Shown here piece by piece: positions 34,463-43,589 of a DNA stretch of 64,000 nt. This stretch comes from JAYZDK01 sp964604165 (GTDB lineage Bacteria; Myxococcota_A; UBA796; CAJQPC01). The stretch spans positions 1 through 64,000 of the forward strand of contig CAZRYF010000006.1 of NCBI GenBank assembly GCA_964604165.1, in the 5' to 3' direction. A program made the translations under genes and the position numbers. The first letter of the stretch is position 1. Each line of letters begins with the position of its first letter. The notes beneath the pieces are model-generated. The model ran no database searches, was not told where the DNA came from, and saw nothing but the letters and a program-made list of their open reading frames with translations.

Positions 34463-35758
34463 ATGTGGTTGTTCTCCTCTCTGGCCGTTCTCCTTGGTTG
34501 TCGGGATCCGGAACCCTCGGACCCGCCCGTCTATACCCTCGCGGTGATGAACTCGCTCCCAGATGACTTTCAGGGTGAGCTGCCGCCGATTTCCATGGCG
34601 CTGGAGCAGATCAGCGCGGCCGGTGGGGTGGCTGGGGGCTCCCTGGAGGTGGAGTACGTCGACCTCGAACCCGGGGCGGACCCGGTCGAGTTGGCGGAGT
34701 CCATCCTGGAGGGCGACGCCCTCGGCGTCATTGGCCCTGGCGAGTCGGATGACCTCATGGAGGTCGCCCACACCTTCATCCTCGCCCAGACACCGCTGGT
34801 TTCCTACACGTCCACCGCGGGAGAGGTGCTTCGCGCCTTCGGCGGCTCTTCCACCATTTGGCGCACAAAGGAGAGCGACATCGCCCAGGTGGAGTTGATG
34901 CTCCAGTTCGCGGCGGACGAGGGCGCCAACAGCGTGGCCCTGGTCACCCCGGTCGCTGGCGTCGGCGAGACCTTCTTCAACTGGTTCGGCTTCTTCGCGA
35001 CCCAGCAGGGCTTCGGCGCCGAGGATGTGACTATCTCGATTTTTGAGCCGGGAGAGGGCCAGGACGCCACCCGATGTCCGGACGCCGTGGGGACCGCCCT
35101 GGACGCCTCGCCGGACATCCTCTTCGCGGCGGCCAGCAGCCCCATGGACTACTCCTGTTTCGCCGACGCCTACGCGAGGAGCGGGGCCCGGGTGGTCCTC
35201 TTGGACACAGGCTTTGATACCCGCACCCTTCAGCTGGGTCCTGGCGGCGAGGGGATCGAGGGCTTCGCCAGCGCCCCCGAGCCGGGCAACGGGTTCGACG
35301 AGGCCTACCAGGACTACGCCGGCGAGTCCTACACCCCGCCCCACGCCGCGGGCGCCTACGACGCGGTGCTGCTCTTTGCCTACGCCCTGGCGTATACCGG
35401 CGGCGAGAAGGGGGCCGACCTGGGAGAGGCCATTCGCGCCGTCGTTGACGGGGAGGGCGTGTCGGTCTCCTGGGATGCAGAGGGGATCGGGGAGGCGATG
35501 AAGGCCATCCGCGAGGGGGCGCTACCCGATGTCGCGGGGGCGACCGGACCCCTGGACTTCGAGCCCGATCTGTACGTGGACCTCGAGCACTCGACCTTCC
35601 AGCACTGGCAAGCCCGACCCGGCGGCCAGATCGAGCTCGGCCAGACCTACACCACCGGGACGGGTGGCCTGCTGGACGGAGCGGAGGAGATCGACCTCGA
35701 GACGCTGCCAGCTCCTCCTGGTCCCCTGCCGGGGACCGCGCCGACCTCTGGGCGGTGA
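34463..35758 (+). CDS. Substrate-binding-like lipoprotein (Peripla_BP_6 type)
   Basis: The 431-residue product has a lipobox (LAVLLGC) and then a two-lobe periplasmic binding fold of the branched-chain amino acid/ANF-receptor type: LAVMNSLPDD, VIGPGESDDLMEVAHTFILAQTPLVSYTSTA, NSVALVTPVAGVGETFFNWF and YDAVLLFAYALAYTGG. No ABC permease or ATPase is next to it, so it may work as a sensor or carry another role. It ends in PAPPGPLPGTAPTSGR, which is out of frame with the legumain-like gene that follows. The stop overlaps the next GTG (GTGA). See the finding on a possible frameshift. Confidence 0.8.
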   Translation: MWLFSSLAVLLGCRDPEPSDPPVYTLAVMNSLPDDFQGELPPISMALEQISAAGGVAGGSLEVEYVDLEPGADPVELAESILEGDALGVIGPGESDDLMEVAHTFILAQTPLVSYTSTAGEVLRAFGGSSTIWRTKESDIAQVELMLQFAADEGANSVALVTPVAGVGETFFNWFGFFATQQGFGAEDVTISIFEPGEGQDATRCPDAVGTALDASPDILFAAASSPMDYSCFADAYARSGARVVLLDTGFDTRTLQLGPGGEGIEGFASAPEPGNGFDEAYQDYAGESYTPPHAAGAYDAVLLFAYALAYTGGEKGADLGEAIRAVVDGEGVSVSWDAEGIGEAMKAIREGALPDVAGATGPLDFEPDLYVDLEHSTFQHWQARPGGQIELGQTYTTGTGGLLDGAEEIDLETLPAPPGPLPGTAPTSGR

Positions 35759-36573
35759 TCGCCTCCTTCTCGACCGGTTGGGAGAACTACCGGCACCAGG
35801 CCGACGCGTTGAGGCAGTACCAGCTGCTGCGAGCCGCCGGCGTGGACGATGACCACATCATCTTGATCGCCGAGGACGATCTCGCCGGGTCCGGGGAGAA
35901 CCCCAACCAGGGCGAGGTGTGGAACGAGCCCGGTGGAGAGAACCTCTACCAGGGTGTGGAGATCGACTACGACACCAACCTCTCCGCATCGGGCTTTGCC
36001 GAGGTGCTCACCGGAGCTGCCGCGGGGGCGGATCTCGACACCACGGAGGGGAGCAACGTCTACGTCTACCTCGTGGGGCATGGGGGGACGGCAGGGATGC
36101 CAATTGGCGCCGACACAGTCTCGGAGGGGCTCGATGGCCAGGGGGATACGACCCTCTCACCCGAGCTTCTCCGAGAGACCCTGTGCGCGATGTCGGAGGG
36201 TGGGCGGCTTCGTCGGGCCCTCGTGGTCATCGATTCCTGCTACAGCGGCGCCTTCGGAGAGGCGGAGTTCGGGGGGATCGAGGCCGGGTGTGGCACCGAG
36301 CAGAGCCCCCTGGGCGGGGTGGTGATGATGACGGCGGCCAACACCACCGAGACCTCCCTCTCCGCCCAGTACGACGCCGACATGGGGGTCTGGCTCGCCG
36401 ATGAGTTCAGCCACGCCCTCTCCAGCAGCCTCGCGAGAGACGCGGGCCAGGCGGTGTTCGACCTCTACAAGGATGGCTACTACGGGGTCAGCGGCTCCCA
36501 CGTCTCGCTCTTCAACACCGCCCACGCCGGGCAGGTGTCCGACCTATCTGTTTCCGAGTTCTTCACGCCCTGA
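35755..36573 (+). CDS. Legumain-like cysteine peptidase (family C13)
   Basis: The 272-residue frame matches the legumain/C13 catalytic domain. ENYRHQADALRQYQLLRAAGV near residue 10 and ENPNQGEVWNEPGGENLYQG near residue 50 follow the family. VYLVGHGG near residue 107 supplies the catalytic His, and VIDSCYSGAF near residue 161 the catalytic Cys. The family usually begins with a WAV strand. Reading upstream of GTG 35755 in the same frame gives DLWAVIASF, so the true protein may begin earlier. Such peptidases cleave after Asn or Asp. It is likely exported if fused to the lipoprotein before it; alone it has no signal peptide. Confidence 0.8.
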   Translation: MIASFSTGWENYRHQADALRQYQLLRAAGVDDDHIILIAEDDLAGSGENPNQGEVWNEPGGENLYQGVEIDYDTNLSASGFAEVLTGAAAGADLDTTEGSNVYVYLVGHGGTAGMPIGADTVSEGLDGQGDTTLSPELLRETLCAMSEGGRLRRALVVIDSCYSGAFGEAEFGGIEAGCGTEQSPLGGVVMMTAANTTETSLSAQYDADMGVWLADEFSHALSSSLARDAGQAVFDLYKDGYYGVSGSHVSLFNTAHAGQVSDLSVSEFFTP

Positions 36574-36583
36574 GGATTCGACC

Positions 36584-38842
36584 ATGTCTTCTCGCCTTGC
36601 CTGCTTTTTCCTGCCCTTGTCCTTGATCGCCTGCGGGCCAGGCGACGAGAACGGGGACGACACCTCCGCCACCGAGACCGATCCCTGCCTGGAGGAGGCC
36701 TTCGCCGCGGAGAATTTCGAGGCCTGCTGCGCGGAAGACGCCGGCTACGAGGTGGAGGGGCATTACGACATCTGCGACGCTGTTCGCCCCCTGGACAACT
36801 CGTCCGGCAGCTGCCCCATCGCCGATCCCTATGACGCCGTGATCTGCCTGGAGAGCGTCGAGTGGGAGAAAGTGGACGGCGACAGCTGTTACCGGGGAAA
36901 GGGGTCGGAGCGTATGGGCAAGACCACGACGAGCACCCTCGCGGACTGTGCCACCTACGCGGCGGAGAATGGATGGACGGGGGAGGGCTACATGCTCAGC
37001 TGGTCCCCAGACAAGTCAAAGTGCAAGGTCTACCAGTCCACTGCCGAGGGCGCGGCTGACAGCAGCGGGTTCTACTCCTACGTGTCGGTGGGCTCGGGCC
37101 AAGACGACGATGGAGACGGCTACCGCGTCTGCGATGACGACTGCGACGACGACGACGCTACGGTCAACCCCGGCGCCACCTAGTCCTGCAACGGCGTGGA
37201 CGATGACTGCGACGGCACCACAGACGGGGCCGACGCCTCGGACGCGAGCACCTGGAACGCCGACGCGGACGGGGACGGCTATGGGGACGCCTCCTCGACG
37301 GTGGTGGCGTGCGACCAGCCCTCGGGCATGGTGACAGACAACACCGACTGCGATGACAGCAACGCGGCCCGCTACCCGGGGGCCACTGAGGTCTGCGAGG
37401 ACGGTGTGGTGAACGACTGTGACGCCGACCACTCCAACTCGGCGAGGCTCTGCCGGGGCGGTAACGAGATCGACGAGACCGCGTGGCTGGAGCTTACTGG
37501 AGAAGACGACCGGGACAATCTGGGGACCGCGCTCGCGGGCGCAGGCGATCTGGACAGCGACGGCTACGACGACGTGCTCATCGGCACCGAAGGCTACGAC
37601 GACGGGGGCTCCAACGTCGGCGCGGCCTTCGTGGTGGCCGGGCCCTTGAGCGGCAGCGTTGGCATGGAAAGCGCCTGGACGGCGGCGATCGTAGGGAGCG
37701 ACCCGAGTGACTACCTGGGCAGTGCGCTCGCCAGCGGCGACTGGGACAGCGACGGGGTGCCGGATCTGTGGATTGGAGCCGACGGCGATGACCTCGGCGG
37801 CACGAATTCCGGAGCGGTGTTTCTGCTTCTCGGCCCGGTCTCCGGCACGGTGTCAGCCGAGTTGGCGGCCTACGCGAGCTTCGTGGGGGCGTCGGGGGAT
37901 CGCGCCGGCGGGGCGATCGCCAACGCGGGGGACGTGGACGGCGACGGCGTGGACGACATGGTGGTGGGGGCCACGGAGGTGGGGGACTCCAACACGGGGG
38001 GCGCCTGGGTGGTCCTTGGCGGATCTTCTGGGAGTTGGGACCTCGCGAACGCCTGGCCCCTCACCGGAGAGGCAGCCAACGACTCCGCCGGCCACGCCGT
38101 CTCGGGGGCGGGCGACACCAACGGCGACGGGTACGAGGACCTCCTCGTCGGCGCCTTCGAGAATGACGGGGACGGCTCCAAGGTCGATCGCGGCGCGGCC
38201 TACCTCGTGCTGGGATCCAGCTCCCAGCCCATCACCGAGCTTGCCAGCGCGGAGGCGGTCTTTCTCGGATACAAGATCGGGGACTGCGCAGGCTACGCGG
38301 TCTCGGCGGCGGGGGACGTGGACGAGGATGGCCTCGGCGATGTGGCCATCGGCGCGCCGTGCTTGGACTACAACGTGGGGACGTACGGATACGGCGACGA
38401 GGGCGCGGTCTATGTCTACCCGGGGGGGAGCATCTCCGGCAGCGTGTCCATGTCCACGGGAAGCGGCTACCTGCTGCGAGTCCGGGGGGACGGCTACAAA
38501 GGTGAGTTTGGTGCTTCACTTGCTCCTGCGGGCGATGTTGACGGCGACGGCCGCCCCGATCTCCTCGCGGGATCGACCGCCTTCGACAACGCCATCAACA
38601 GCGGGGTAGAGGAGATGGGCGCCTTCTACCTGCTCCTGGCGGCGGAGCTGACCGGTGGGTTCAGCAGCGACGTGGGCGTGAAGTTCCGGGGAGTGACCGA
38701 CAACAGCGAAGCGGGGTACGCGGTGAGCGGCGCGGGGGACTTCAACGGCACCGGCGCCGACGAGGTCATCGTGAGCGCCCCCAAGCAGGATGGGGGCGGG
38801 ACCAACCGGGGGGTCGTCACCGTGATCGACGTGGGCCTCTGA
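36584..38842 (+). pseudogene. MopE/FG-GAP lipoprotein interrupted by in-frame amber stop
   Basis: ATG 36584 opens a lipoprotein (lipobox LSLIAC). TAG at 37181-37183 stops it after 199 codons, and the same frame runs on to 38842. The stop falls inside a MopE unit. GAT-x-SCNGVDDDCDG should read GATESCNG, and GAG to TAG is a single change. Before the stop is a Cys-rich domain of about 150 residues. After it come two further MopE units and about seven FG-GAP units, such as AGDLDSDGYDDVLIG and AGDVDGDGVDDMVVGA. Unbroken it would be 752 residues. The cause may be a nonsense mutation, a sequencing error, or readthrough. An internal GTG at 37196 is possible but would lack a signal. Confidence 0.8.
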
Positions 38843-38876
38843 CCGGCGCCTCGCCGCTCAGGGCGAGGCCGCGGGG

Positions 38877-40247
38877 CTACGCCGCCGACTCGTCCTGGAT
38901 ATAGGTCTTCTCCTTGTAGCGAATCGCCACAGGAATGAAGAGCAATGCGGTCAGCAGCATGCAGCCGCTGAAGAACAGGTAGTACTCCGCACCGGCCAGC
39001 TTGGAGGTGCCGTCCTCGTTCTGGATGAAGAAGTTCACCGCGGACACAAAGACGTTGCCCAGGGACACGCTCATCAAGAAAAACGCCATCACAAGGGACT
39101 TCATCTTCTTGGGGGCCTGCGTGTAGGAGAACTCCAGGCAGGTGATCGAGACAAAGACCTCGGCCGTGGTCATGATGGCGTAGGAGAAGAGCTGCCAGGA
39201 GATGTTCACGGAGGCACCCGTAGCCAGGCGGGTCTCGATCCAGGCTGGGATCAGGAAGGCCGGCACCGTCAGGAAGAACCCGATTCCGATCTTGCGCAGA
39301 GGGGTCAGGGGCCAGACCTTGTTCATCAGGGTGTAGAGCCCCGGCCACTGGATGGCCTTGATCCCATTGAACACGGGAATCAGGACCATGATCATGATTG
39401 GGTTGATGGACTGAATCTGGGAGGGCAGCCACTCAAAGCCCAGGAACTGGCGGTCCATCTTCTCCGCCTGGAGGACCCAGGCAGATCCCGTCTGGTCAAA
39501 CAAGGCCCAGAACATCGCCACGAAGGCGTAGATCAGGAAGAGCTTGCCCATGGAGCCGATGCCTTCCTTGGAGAAGGTCTGCTTCAGAAACTCCACGCCC
39601 CCCGGGGGAATGTGGATGAAGACGTTGCGGCCCATCCAGAAGAACAGGGTCGCCAGGGCCATCAGGATGCCGGGAACCCCAAAGGCCACGTGGGGGCCGT
39701 ACTTGGCCAGCAGCCAGGGGGTGAGCAGGGTCGAGACGAAGGCACCCAGGTTGATGGAAAAGTAGAACCAGCCAAAGACCTTCTCCAGCAGCCGGGCGTT
39801 GCTCTTGCCGAATTGGTCCCCCACGTGGGCCGACACACAAGGCTTGATGCCCCCGGACCCCAGAGAGATCAGGCCCAGCCCCAGGGCCAACCCCATGCGG
39901 GTCTCGTCCAGGGCCAGGGTCAGGTGCCCGGCGCAGTACACCATCGACAGCAGCAGAATGGTCTTGTACTTGCCCAGGAACGCATCGGCGATGATCGCCC
40001 CCAGGAGCGGTGTGAAGTACACCGCCGAGGTGAACATGTGGTAGTAGCCCTTGGCCTCGTCGGGGCCCATGAAGTCCGCAGCACCCCCGGCGTCCAGGAG
40101 GTGTTTGGTCATGAAGATGATCAGGATTCCCTTCATGCCGTAGAACGAGAACCGCTCAGCGGCCTCGTTGGTCACGATGTACGGGATGCCCTTGGGCATC
40201 TCTGTGGAAGGGACCGGCGCGGTCAGGTACTGCTTCTCTTGGGCCAT
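38877..40247 (-). CDS. POT/PTR2 family proton-peptide symporter
   Basis: The 456-residue product is a major-facilitator-type peptide transporter of the POT family, with about 12 to 14 membrane helices. The N-terminal signature NEAAERFSFYGMKGIL fits the ExxERFxYYG motif, and FGWFYFSINLGAF near residue 160 is the PTR2 signature. EGIGSMGKLFLIYAFVAMFWALF lies after the central loop. It imports di- and tripeptides with protons. ATG 40247 has GGAGCGCCACC before it. Longer upstream readings run antisense to the DAHP synthase gene and are rejected. The two M17/M18 aminopeptidases in the window could work on its imported peptides, though they are far away. Confidence 0.93.
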   Translation of the reverse strand: MAQEKQYLTAPVPSTEMPKGIPYIVTNEAAERFSFYGMKGILIIFMTKHLLDAGGAADFMGPDEAKGYYHMFTSAVYFTPLLGAIIADAFLGKYKTILLLSMVYCAGHLTLALDETRMGLALGLGLISLGSGGIKPCVSAHVGDQFGKSNARLLEKVFGWFYFSINLGAFVSTLLTPWLLAKYGPHVAFGVPGILMALATLFFWMGRNVFIHIPPGGVEFLKQTFSKEGIGSMGKLFLIYAFVAMFWALFDQTGSAWVLQAEKMDRQFLGFEWLPSQIQSINPIMIMVLIPVFNGIKAIQWPGLYTLMNKVWPLTPLRKIGIGFFLTVPAFLIPAWIETRLATGASVNISWQLFSYAIMTTAEVFVSITCLEFSYTQAPKKMKSLVMAFFLMSVSLGNVFVSAVNFFIQNEDGTSKLAGAEYYLFFSGCMLLTALLFIPVAIRYKEKTYIQDESAA

Positions 40248-40340
40248 GGTGGCGCTCCGTTCGGTGGGGAAGATGTGATTCCCCGGTTTGTCCGCCGGCA
40301 AGCTATCGCGTCGGTTAGTGGGACGCCCCTCGGAGGCGCC

Positions 40341-41666
40341 ATGGCCTGGGACATCGACTCCTGGCAGACAAAGCCAATCGTCCAGCAGCCGATCTATGCA
40401 GATCCGGCTGCCCTCCGCGATGCGATTGCTGTCGTGGCTGCGCTTCCTCCTCTTGTGCACACCGGTGAGGTGGAGGCGCTCAAGGGGCAGCTCGCCCAGG
40501 CGGCCCGAGGGGAGCGCTTTCTTCTGCAAGGAGGAGACTGTGCCGAGCGCTTTGTGGACTGTGGACAACGGCCCATTCAAAACAAGCTGCGCATTCTTTT
40601 GCAGATGAGCCTGGTGCTCACCTGGGGCGCTCGCACCGGCGTCATCCGCGTCGCCCGCATGGCGGGCCAATACGCCAAGCCCCGCTCTCGTCCCACGGAG
40701 GTTGTGAACGGACAGGAGGTCTCCTGCTACCGGGGGGACATTGTCAATGGCCACGATCCTTCGGATCGCGAGCCTGATCCCAGGCGCCTCGTCCAGGCCA
40801 CGTTCCACGCGGCCGCCACCCTCAATTTCGTGCGGTCCCTGGTGGATGGGGGATTCGCGGATCTTCGGCACCCGGAGCACTGGGACCTGGGCTTTGTCCG
40901 AAGCGACACCCACCGCGCCGAGTACCAGGACCTGGTGGAGCGGCTCCTGGACTCCCTGGAATTCATGCGGGCGGCGGGGGCTGATCGGGAGGATGCGCTG
41001 CGGACCGTGGATCTTTATACGTCTCACGAGGGGCTCTTCTTGCCCTACGAGGCGGCCCACACGACCTCAGAGAACGGAAGGCACTACAACCTGGGTGCCC
41101 ACATGCTCTGGATCGGGGATCGCACCCGCCAGCTGGATGGAGCCCACGTGGAGTACTTCCGGGGCATTGCCAACCCCATTGGGGTCAAGGTCGGCCCGAC
41201 CATGGAACCCGGGGAGCTGGTGGAGCTTCTGTCCGTGCTGGATCCCCACCAGGAGCCCGGGCGAATCACCCTGATCACCCGGTTTGGACACCACGCGATT
41301 GCCGATTGTTTGCCGCCGCTGGTGGAGGCGGTGCGTGCCGCCGGACGGACCCCGGTGTGGTCCACGGACCCCATGCACGGAAACACCACGTCCACCGACG
41401 AAGGCTTCAAGACCCGCCACTTCTCCCACATCCTCTCCGAGATTCGGCAGGCCTTCGAGATTCACGCTGCGGCCTCCAATCCCCTGGGGGGCGTTCACTT
41501 GGAGCTGACCGGAGAAGATGTCACCGAGTGTACGGGCGGTGCCCAGGGCCTTGAGGCCAGCGATCTCTCCCGGAATTACGAGACCTTCTGCGACCCGCGC
41601 TTGAACTACGCCCAGAGTCTCGAGGTGGCGCTGCTCCTGGCCCGACGCCTGTCCAACGCCCGCTGA
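40341..41666 (+). CDS. 3-deoxy-7-phosphoheptulonate synthase, class II
   Basis: DAHP synthase joins phosphoenolpyruvate and erythrose 4-phosphate, the first shikimate step. The 441-residue product is the plant/class II type: QGGDCAERF near residue 61, RVARMAGQYAKPRS near residue 98, GFVRSDTHRAEYQ, THEGLF replaced here by YTSHEGLFLPYE near residue 222, DPMHGNT near residue 333 and the GGVHLELTGEDVTEC motif near residue 378. Length fits the class (about 440-470). CGGAGG lies before ATG 40341. The divergent POT transporter starts 94 bases away. No other shikimate gene is present. Confidence 0.95.
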   Translation: MAWDIDSWQTKPIVQQPIYADPAALRDAIAVVAALPPLVHTGEVEALKGQLAQAARGERFLLQGGDCAERFVDCGQRPIQNKLRILLQMSLVLTWGARTGVIRVARMAGQYAKPRSRPTEVVNGQEVSCYRGDIVNGHDPSDREPDPRRLVQATFHAAATLNFVRSLVDGGFADLRHPEHWDLGFVRSDTHRAEYQDLVERLLDSLEFMRAAGADREDALRTVDLYTSHEGLFLPYEAAHTTSENGRHYNLGAHMLWIGDRTRQLDGAHVEYFRGIANPIGVKVGPTMEPGELVELLSVLDPHQEPGRITLITRFGHHAIADCLPPLVEAVRAAGRTPVWSTDPMHGNTTSTDEGFKTRHFSHILSEIRQAFEIHAAASNPLGGVHLELTGEDVTECTGGAQGLEASDLSRNYETFCDPRLNYAQSLEVALLLARRLSNAR

Positions 41667-41738
41667 GTTCTGTTCGGCCCTTGTGGAGATTGAATTCTGG
41701 TCCCATGATGGGTAAGGGTTTTGACCGAGGAGCCAGCC

Positions 41739-42089
41739 ATGCACGCATGTAGAGACTGTGGACGACACCACCGTGCCCTGGAGCCCACCTGTCCCTTCTG
41801 TGGAAAGGGTCGAGGGCTGGGCAAGATAGGCACCATGTTGACTGCCGCTGCATTTCCCGTGGTGTTGGGGGCATGCTACGGCCAGCCCGACATGAGGGAG
41901 GGCGATTGGTACGAAGAAAACGACACCTCCCTCACGCCCCAGGACCTCGACGGCGATGGGCACCTCTCCGACGAAGACTGCGATGACGCCGACGCCAATG
42001 TGAATCCCGATGCGGAAGAGGTCTGCGACGACGGGATCGACAACAATTGCGACGGGGATGTCGACGAAGAGGCGTGTTCCGCCGACTAA
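41739..42089 (+). CDS. Zinc-ribbon protein with lipobox-like segment and MopE unit
   Basis: The 116-residue product begins MHACRDCGRHH with a second pair CPFCG, a four-Cys zinc ribbon, at about residues 3-27. A hydrophobic segment with a lipobox-like end (VVLGAC) follows at about 35-52. The last 65 residues are acidic and hold one MopE-type unit (EVCDDGIDNNCDG). A ribbon before the membrane segment is unusual, because a lipoprotein signal would normally be cut at the Cys, removing the ribbon. GAGGAGCC precedes ATG 41739. The stop overlaps by 4 bases that of the convergent ZIP-like gene. Confidence 0.7.
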   Translation: MHACRDCGRHHRALEPTCPFCGKGRGLGKIGTMLTAAAFPVVLGACYGQPDMREGDWYEENDTSLTPQDLDGDGHLSDEDCDDADANVNPDAEEVCDDGIDNNCDGDVDEEACSAD

Positions 42090-42751
42090 GAGGCGTGGGG
42101 TAGTACACCCATTATGAGCATTCCAAGCCCGAGCCCCAGGACCAGGCAGACCTTTTCGAGTCGTTGTTGATCGGCATTCTCCCGGCTGTGGAAGAGCACG
42201 TGCAGCAACATGCCGGCTACTCCGGCCAGCACCAGGTCACTTGCTCGTTCAAATCCAGCGAGGTGCGTGCCGGCCCATCCCCCCGCCACGGTGGCCNNNN
42301 NNNNNNNNNNNNNNNNNNNNNNNNNNNNNNNTTTGCCCCACACCCCCGAGAGCCAACCAAAGAGAAACAGCGCCAGGGGCAGCCGATGGGCCACCACGGC
42401 GACGCTCATGGGAATGGCATCACTGCCCCCATGGACAATCCCCAAGGCTGCTCCATCCAACAACGCATGCAAGGACAGCGCACCCACGACGAGGGTTGCA
42501 GCGCCGGACCGGTTGGACAGCTCTGACGTGATCAGAGGCGCCCCGGCGCCCACCAACACCAAGGCTACCATCGCGGCATCCCCCTGTCGCAAGAGGACCG
42601 GAAGGATGTGGCCCAGGATCAGGACTGCCACCACCCCCCGGGACCATCCGGAGAGAGCGGCGGATCCCCGGGGGCTGTGGCTGGCCAGGCTCGCCAACCA
42701 GGTGCCAGCCACGAGGGCCAGCACAGAAAGCCCAATCGCCAAGGTGGGCAT
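42086..42751 (-). CDS. ZIP-like metal transporter family membrane protein, contains assembly gap
   Basis: About 221 residues with several membrane helices. LHALLDGAALGIVHGG near residue 95 and VVAHRLPLALFLFGW near residue 120 have the His-rich pairs of ZIP-family metal-binding helices (the two-helix HxxxD/E pattern is only approximate). It may import or export divalent metals. Thirty-five unknown bases at 42297-42331 interrupt the coding region, so about 12 residues and the exact frame over the gap are unknown. AGGAATAGCC precedes ATG 42751. The SDR gene follows upstream at 42754 on the same strand, so the two are probably co-transcribed. Confidence 0.65.
   Translation of the reverse strand: MPTLAIGLSVLALVAGTWLASLASHSPRGSAALSGWSRGVVAVLILGHILPVLLRQGDAAMVALVLVGAGAPLITSELSNRSGAATLVVGALSLHALLDGAALGIVHGGSDAIPMSVAVVAHRLPLALFLFGWLSGVWGKXXXXXXXXXXXXATVAGGWAGTHLAGFERASDLVLAGVAGMLLHVLFHSRENADQQRLEKVCLVLGLGLGMLIMGVLPHAS
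42297..42331. other. Assembly gap, 35 N
   Basis: A run of 35 N lies inside the ZIP-like gene. This marks a scaffold join or masked bases. Confidence 1.
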
Positions 42752-42753
42752 GG

Positions 42754-43581
42754 CTATTCCTGTCCCCGGTCAGCGGACTGCAGCTTTCGTCCGACCAGTG
42801 CCTTCCAGGCCGACCAGGGGAGCGCGTCGTGGGCAAGGATCTGCGGGAGGGTCCCCCGGCCTGTCGGAATGCGAAGCGGCGGGTTCTTCTCTTTCAGGCC
42901 TCGGTGAATTGCGCGAACCACGGTATCAACCGGTTCGGGAGAGGAAAAGGCGGTGTCGCGCAGGACCTCCACACGGCGGGTCAAGTCCGCATACGGGCCC
43001 GTTCCAACCCGTGGTCCCCGGGCGCTGGATGTGGCAAATCCGCTCTCTGTTGCACCGGGCTCCACCAATACGACCCGCACCCCCAGCGGCTCCACCTCCA
43101 GGGACAAGGCCTCCGCCCATCCTTCCAAGGCGAATTTGGTGGCGTTGTAAAGGGACGAGCCCGGTGCGGCTCGGCGTCCCGCCACCGAAGAGATCACCAC
43201 AAGCCTGCCACCACTGGCTCGCAGGTGCGGGAGCGCGGCGCGGGCGCAGGAAAGAACGCCAAAGAAGTTCACGTCGAACAGGTCCCGCATCTGGTCCTCG
43301 TCCAAGTCCTCGAAACACCCAAACAAGCCCAATCCAGCGTTGGCCACGAGGCCATCCAGATGCCCATGTTTCGAGACCACTTCCGCCACAACCCGGTCCA
43401 CCTCCACGCTGTCGCGCACATCCAGCTGCGCCACCTCCACACCGGCATTTTCCAGATCCTCGCGTCCCGCCTCGGATCGAAGGGTTCCGATGACCGTCCA
43501 ACCGCGGGCTGAGAGGTCCAGCGCTGCGGCCTTGCCGATGCCCCGGCTGCAGCCGGTGATGAGGATCGTGGGCGACTGCAT
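42754..43581 (-). CDS. Short-chain dehydrogenase/reductase
   Basis: The 275-residue product is a classical SDR. It has TGCSRGIGKA near residue 9 (dinucleotide loop), NAGLG near residue 85, ISSVAGR near residue 135 with catalytic Ser, and YNATKFALEG near residue 148 with the Tyr-x3-Lys pair. LDVRD near residue 53 completes the cofactor site. The Arg near TLRSEAG suggests NADP(H) preference, which is an inference. Substrate is unknown. ATG 43581 has AGGAACC upstream. It lies 8 bases after the deacylase gene on the same strand, so the two are in one unit. Confidence 0.92.
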   Translation of the reverse strand: MQSPTILITGCSRGIGKAAALDLSARGWTVIGTLRSEAGREDLENAGVEVAQLDVRDSVEVDRVVAEVVSKHGHLDGLVANAGLGLFGCFEDLDEDQMRDLFDVNFFGVLSCARAALPHLRASGGRLVVISSVAGRRAAPGSSLYNATKFALEGWAEALSLEVEPLGVRVVLVEPGATESGFATSSARGPRVGTGPYADLTRRVEVLRDTAFSSPEPVDTVVRAIHRGLKEKNPPLRIPTGRGTLPQILAHDALPWSAWKALVGRKLQSADRGQE

Positions 43582-43589
43582 GGTGGTTC

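Noticed and set aside
35643..35852. Alternative short ORFs around the binding-protein/legumain junction
   Set aside because: They are out-of-frame readings of the two real genes with no features of their own.
39612..40340. Upstream extension of the DAHP synthase ORF
   Set aside because: It is antisense to the POT transporter. The family N-terminus and a CGGAGG ribosome site fix the start at 40341.
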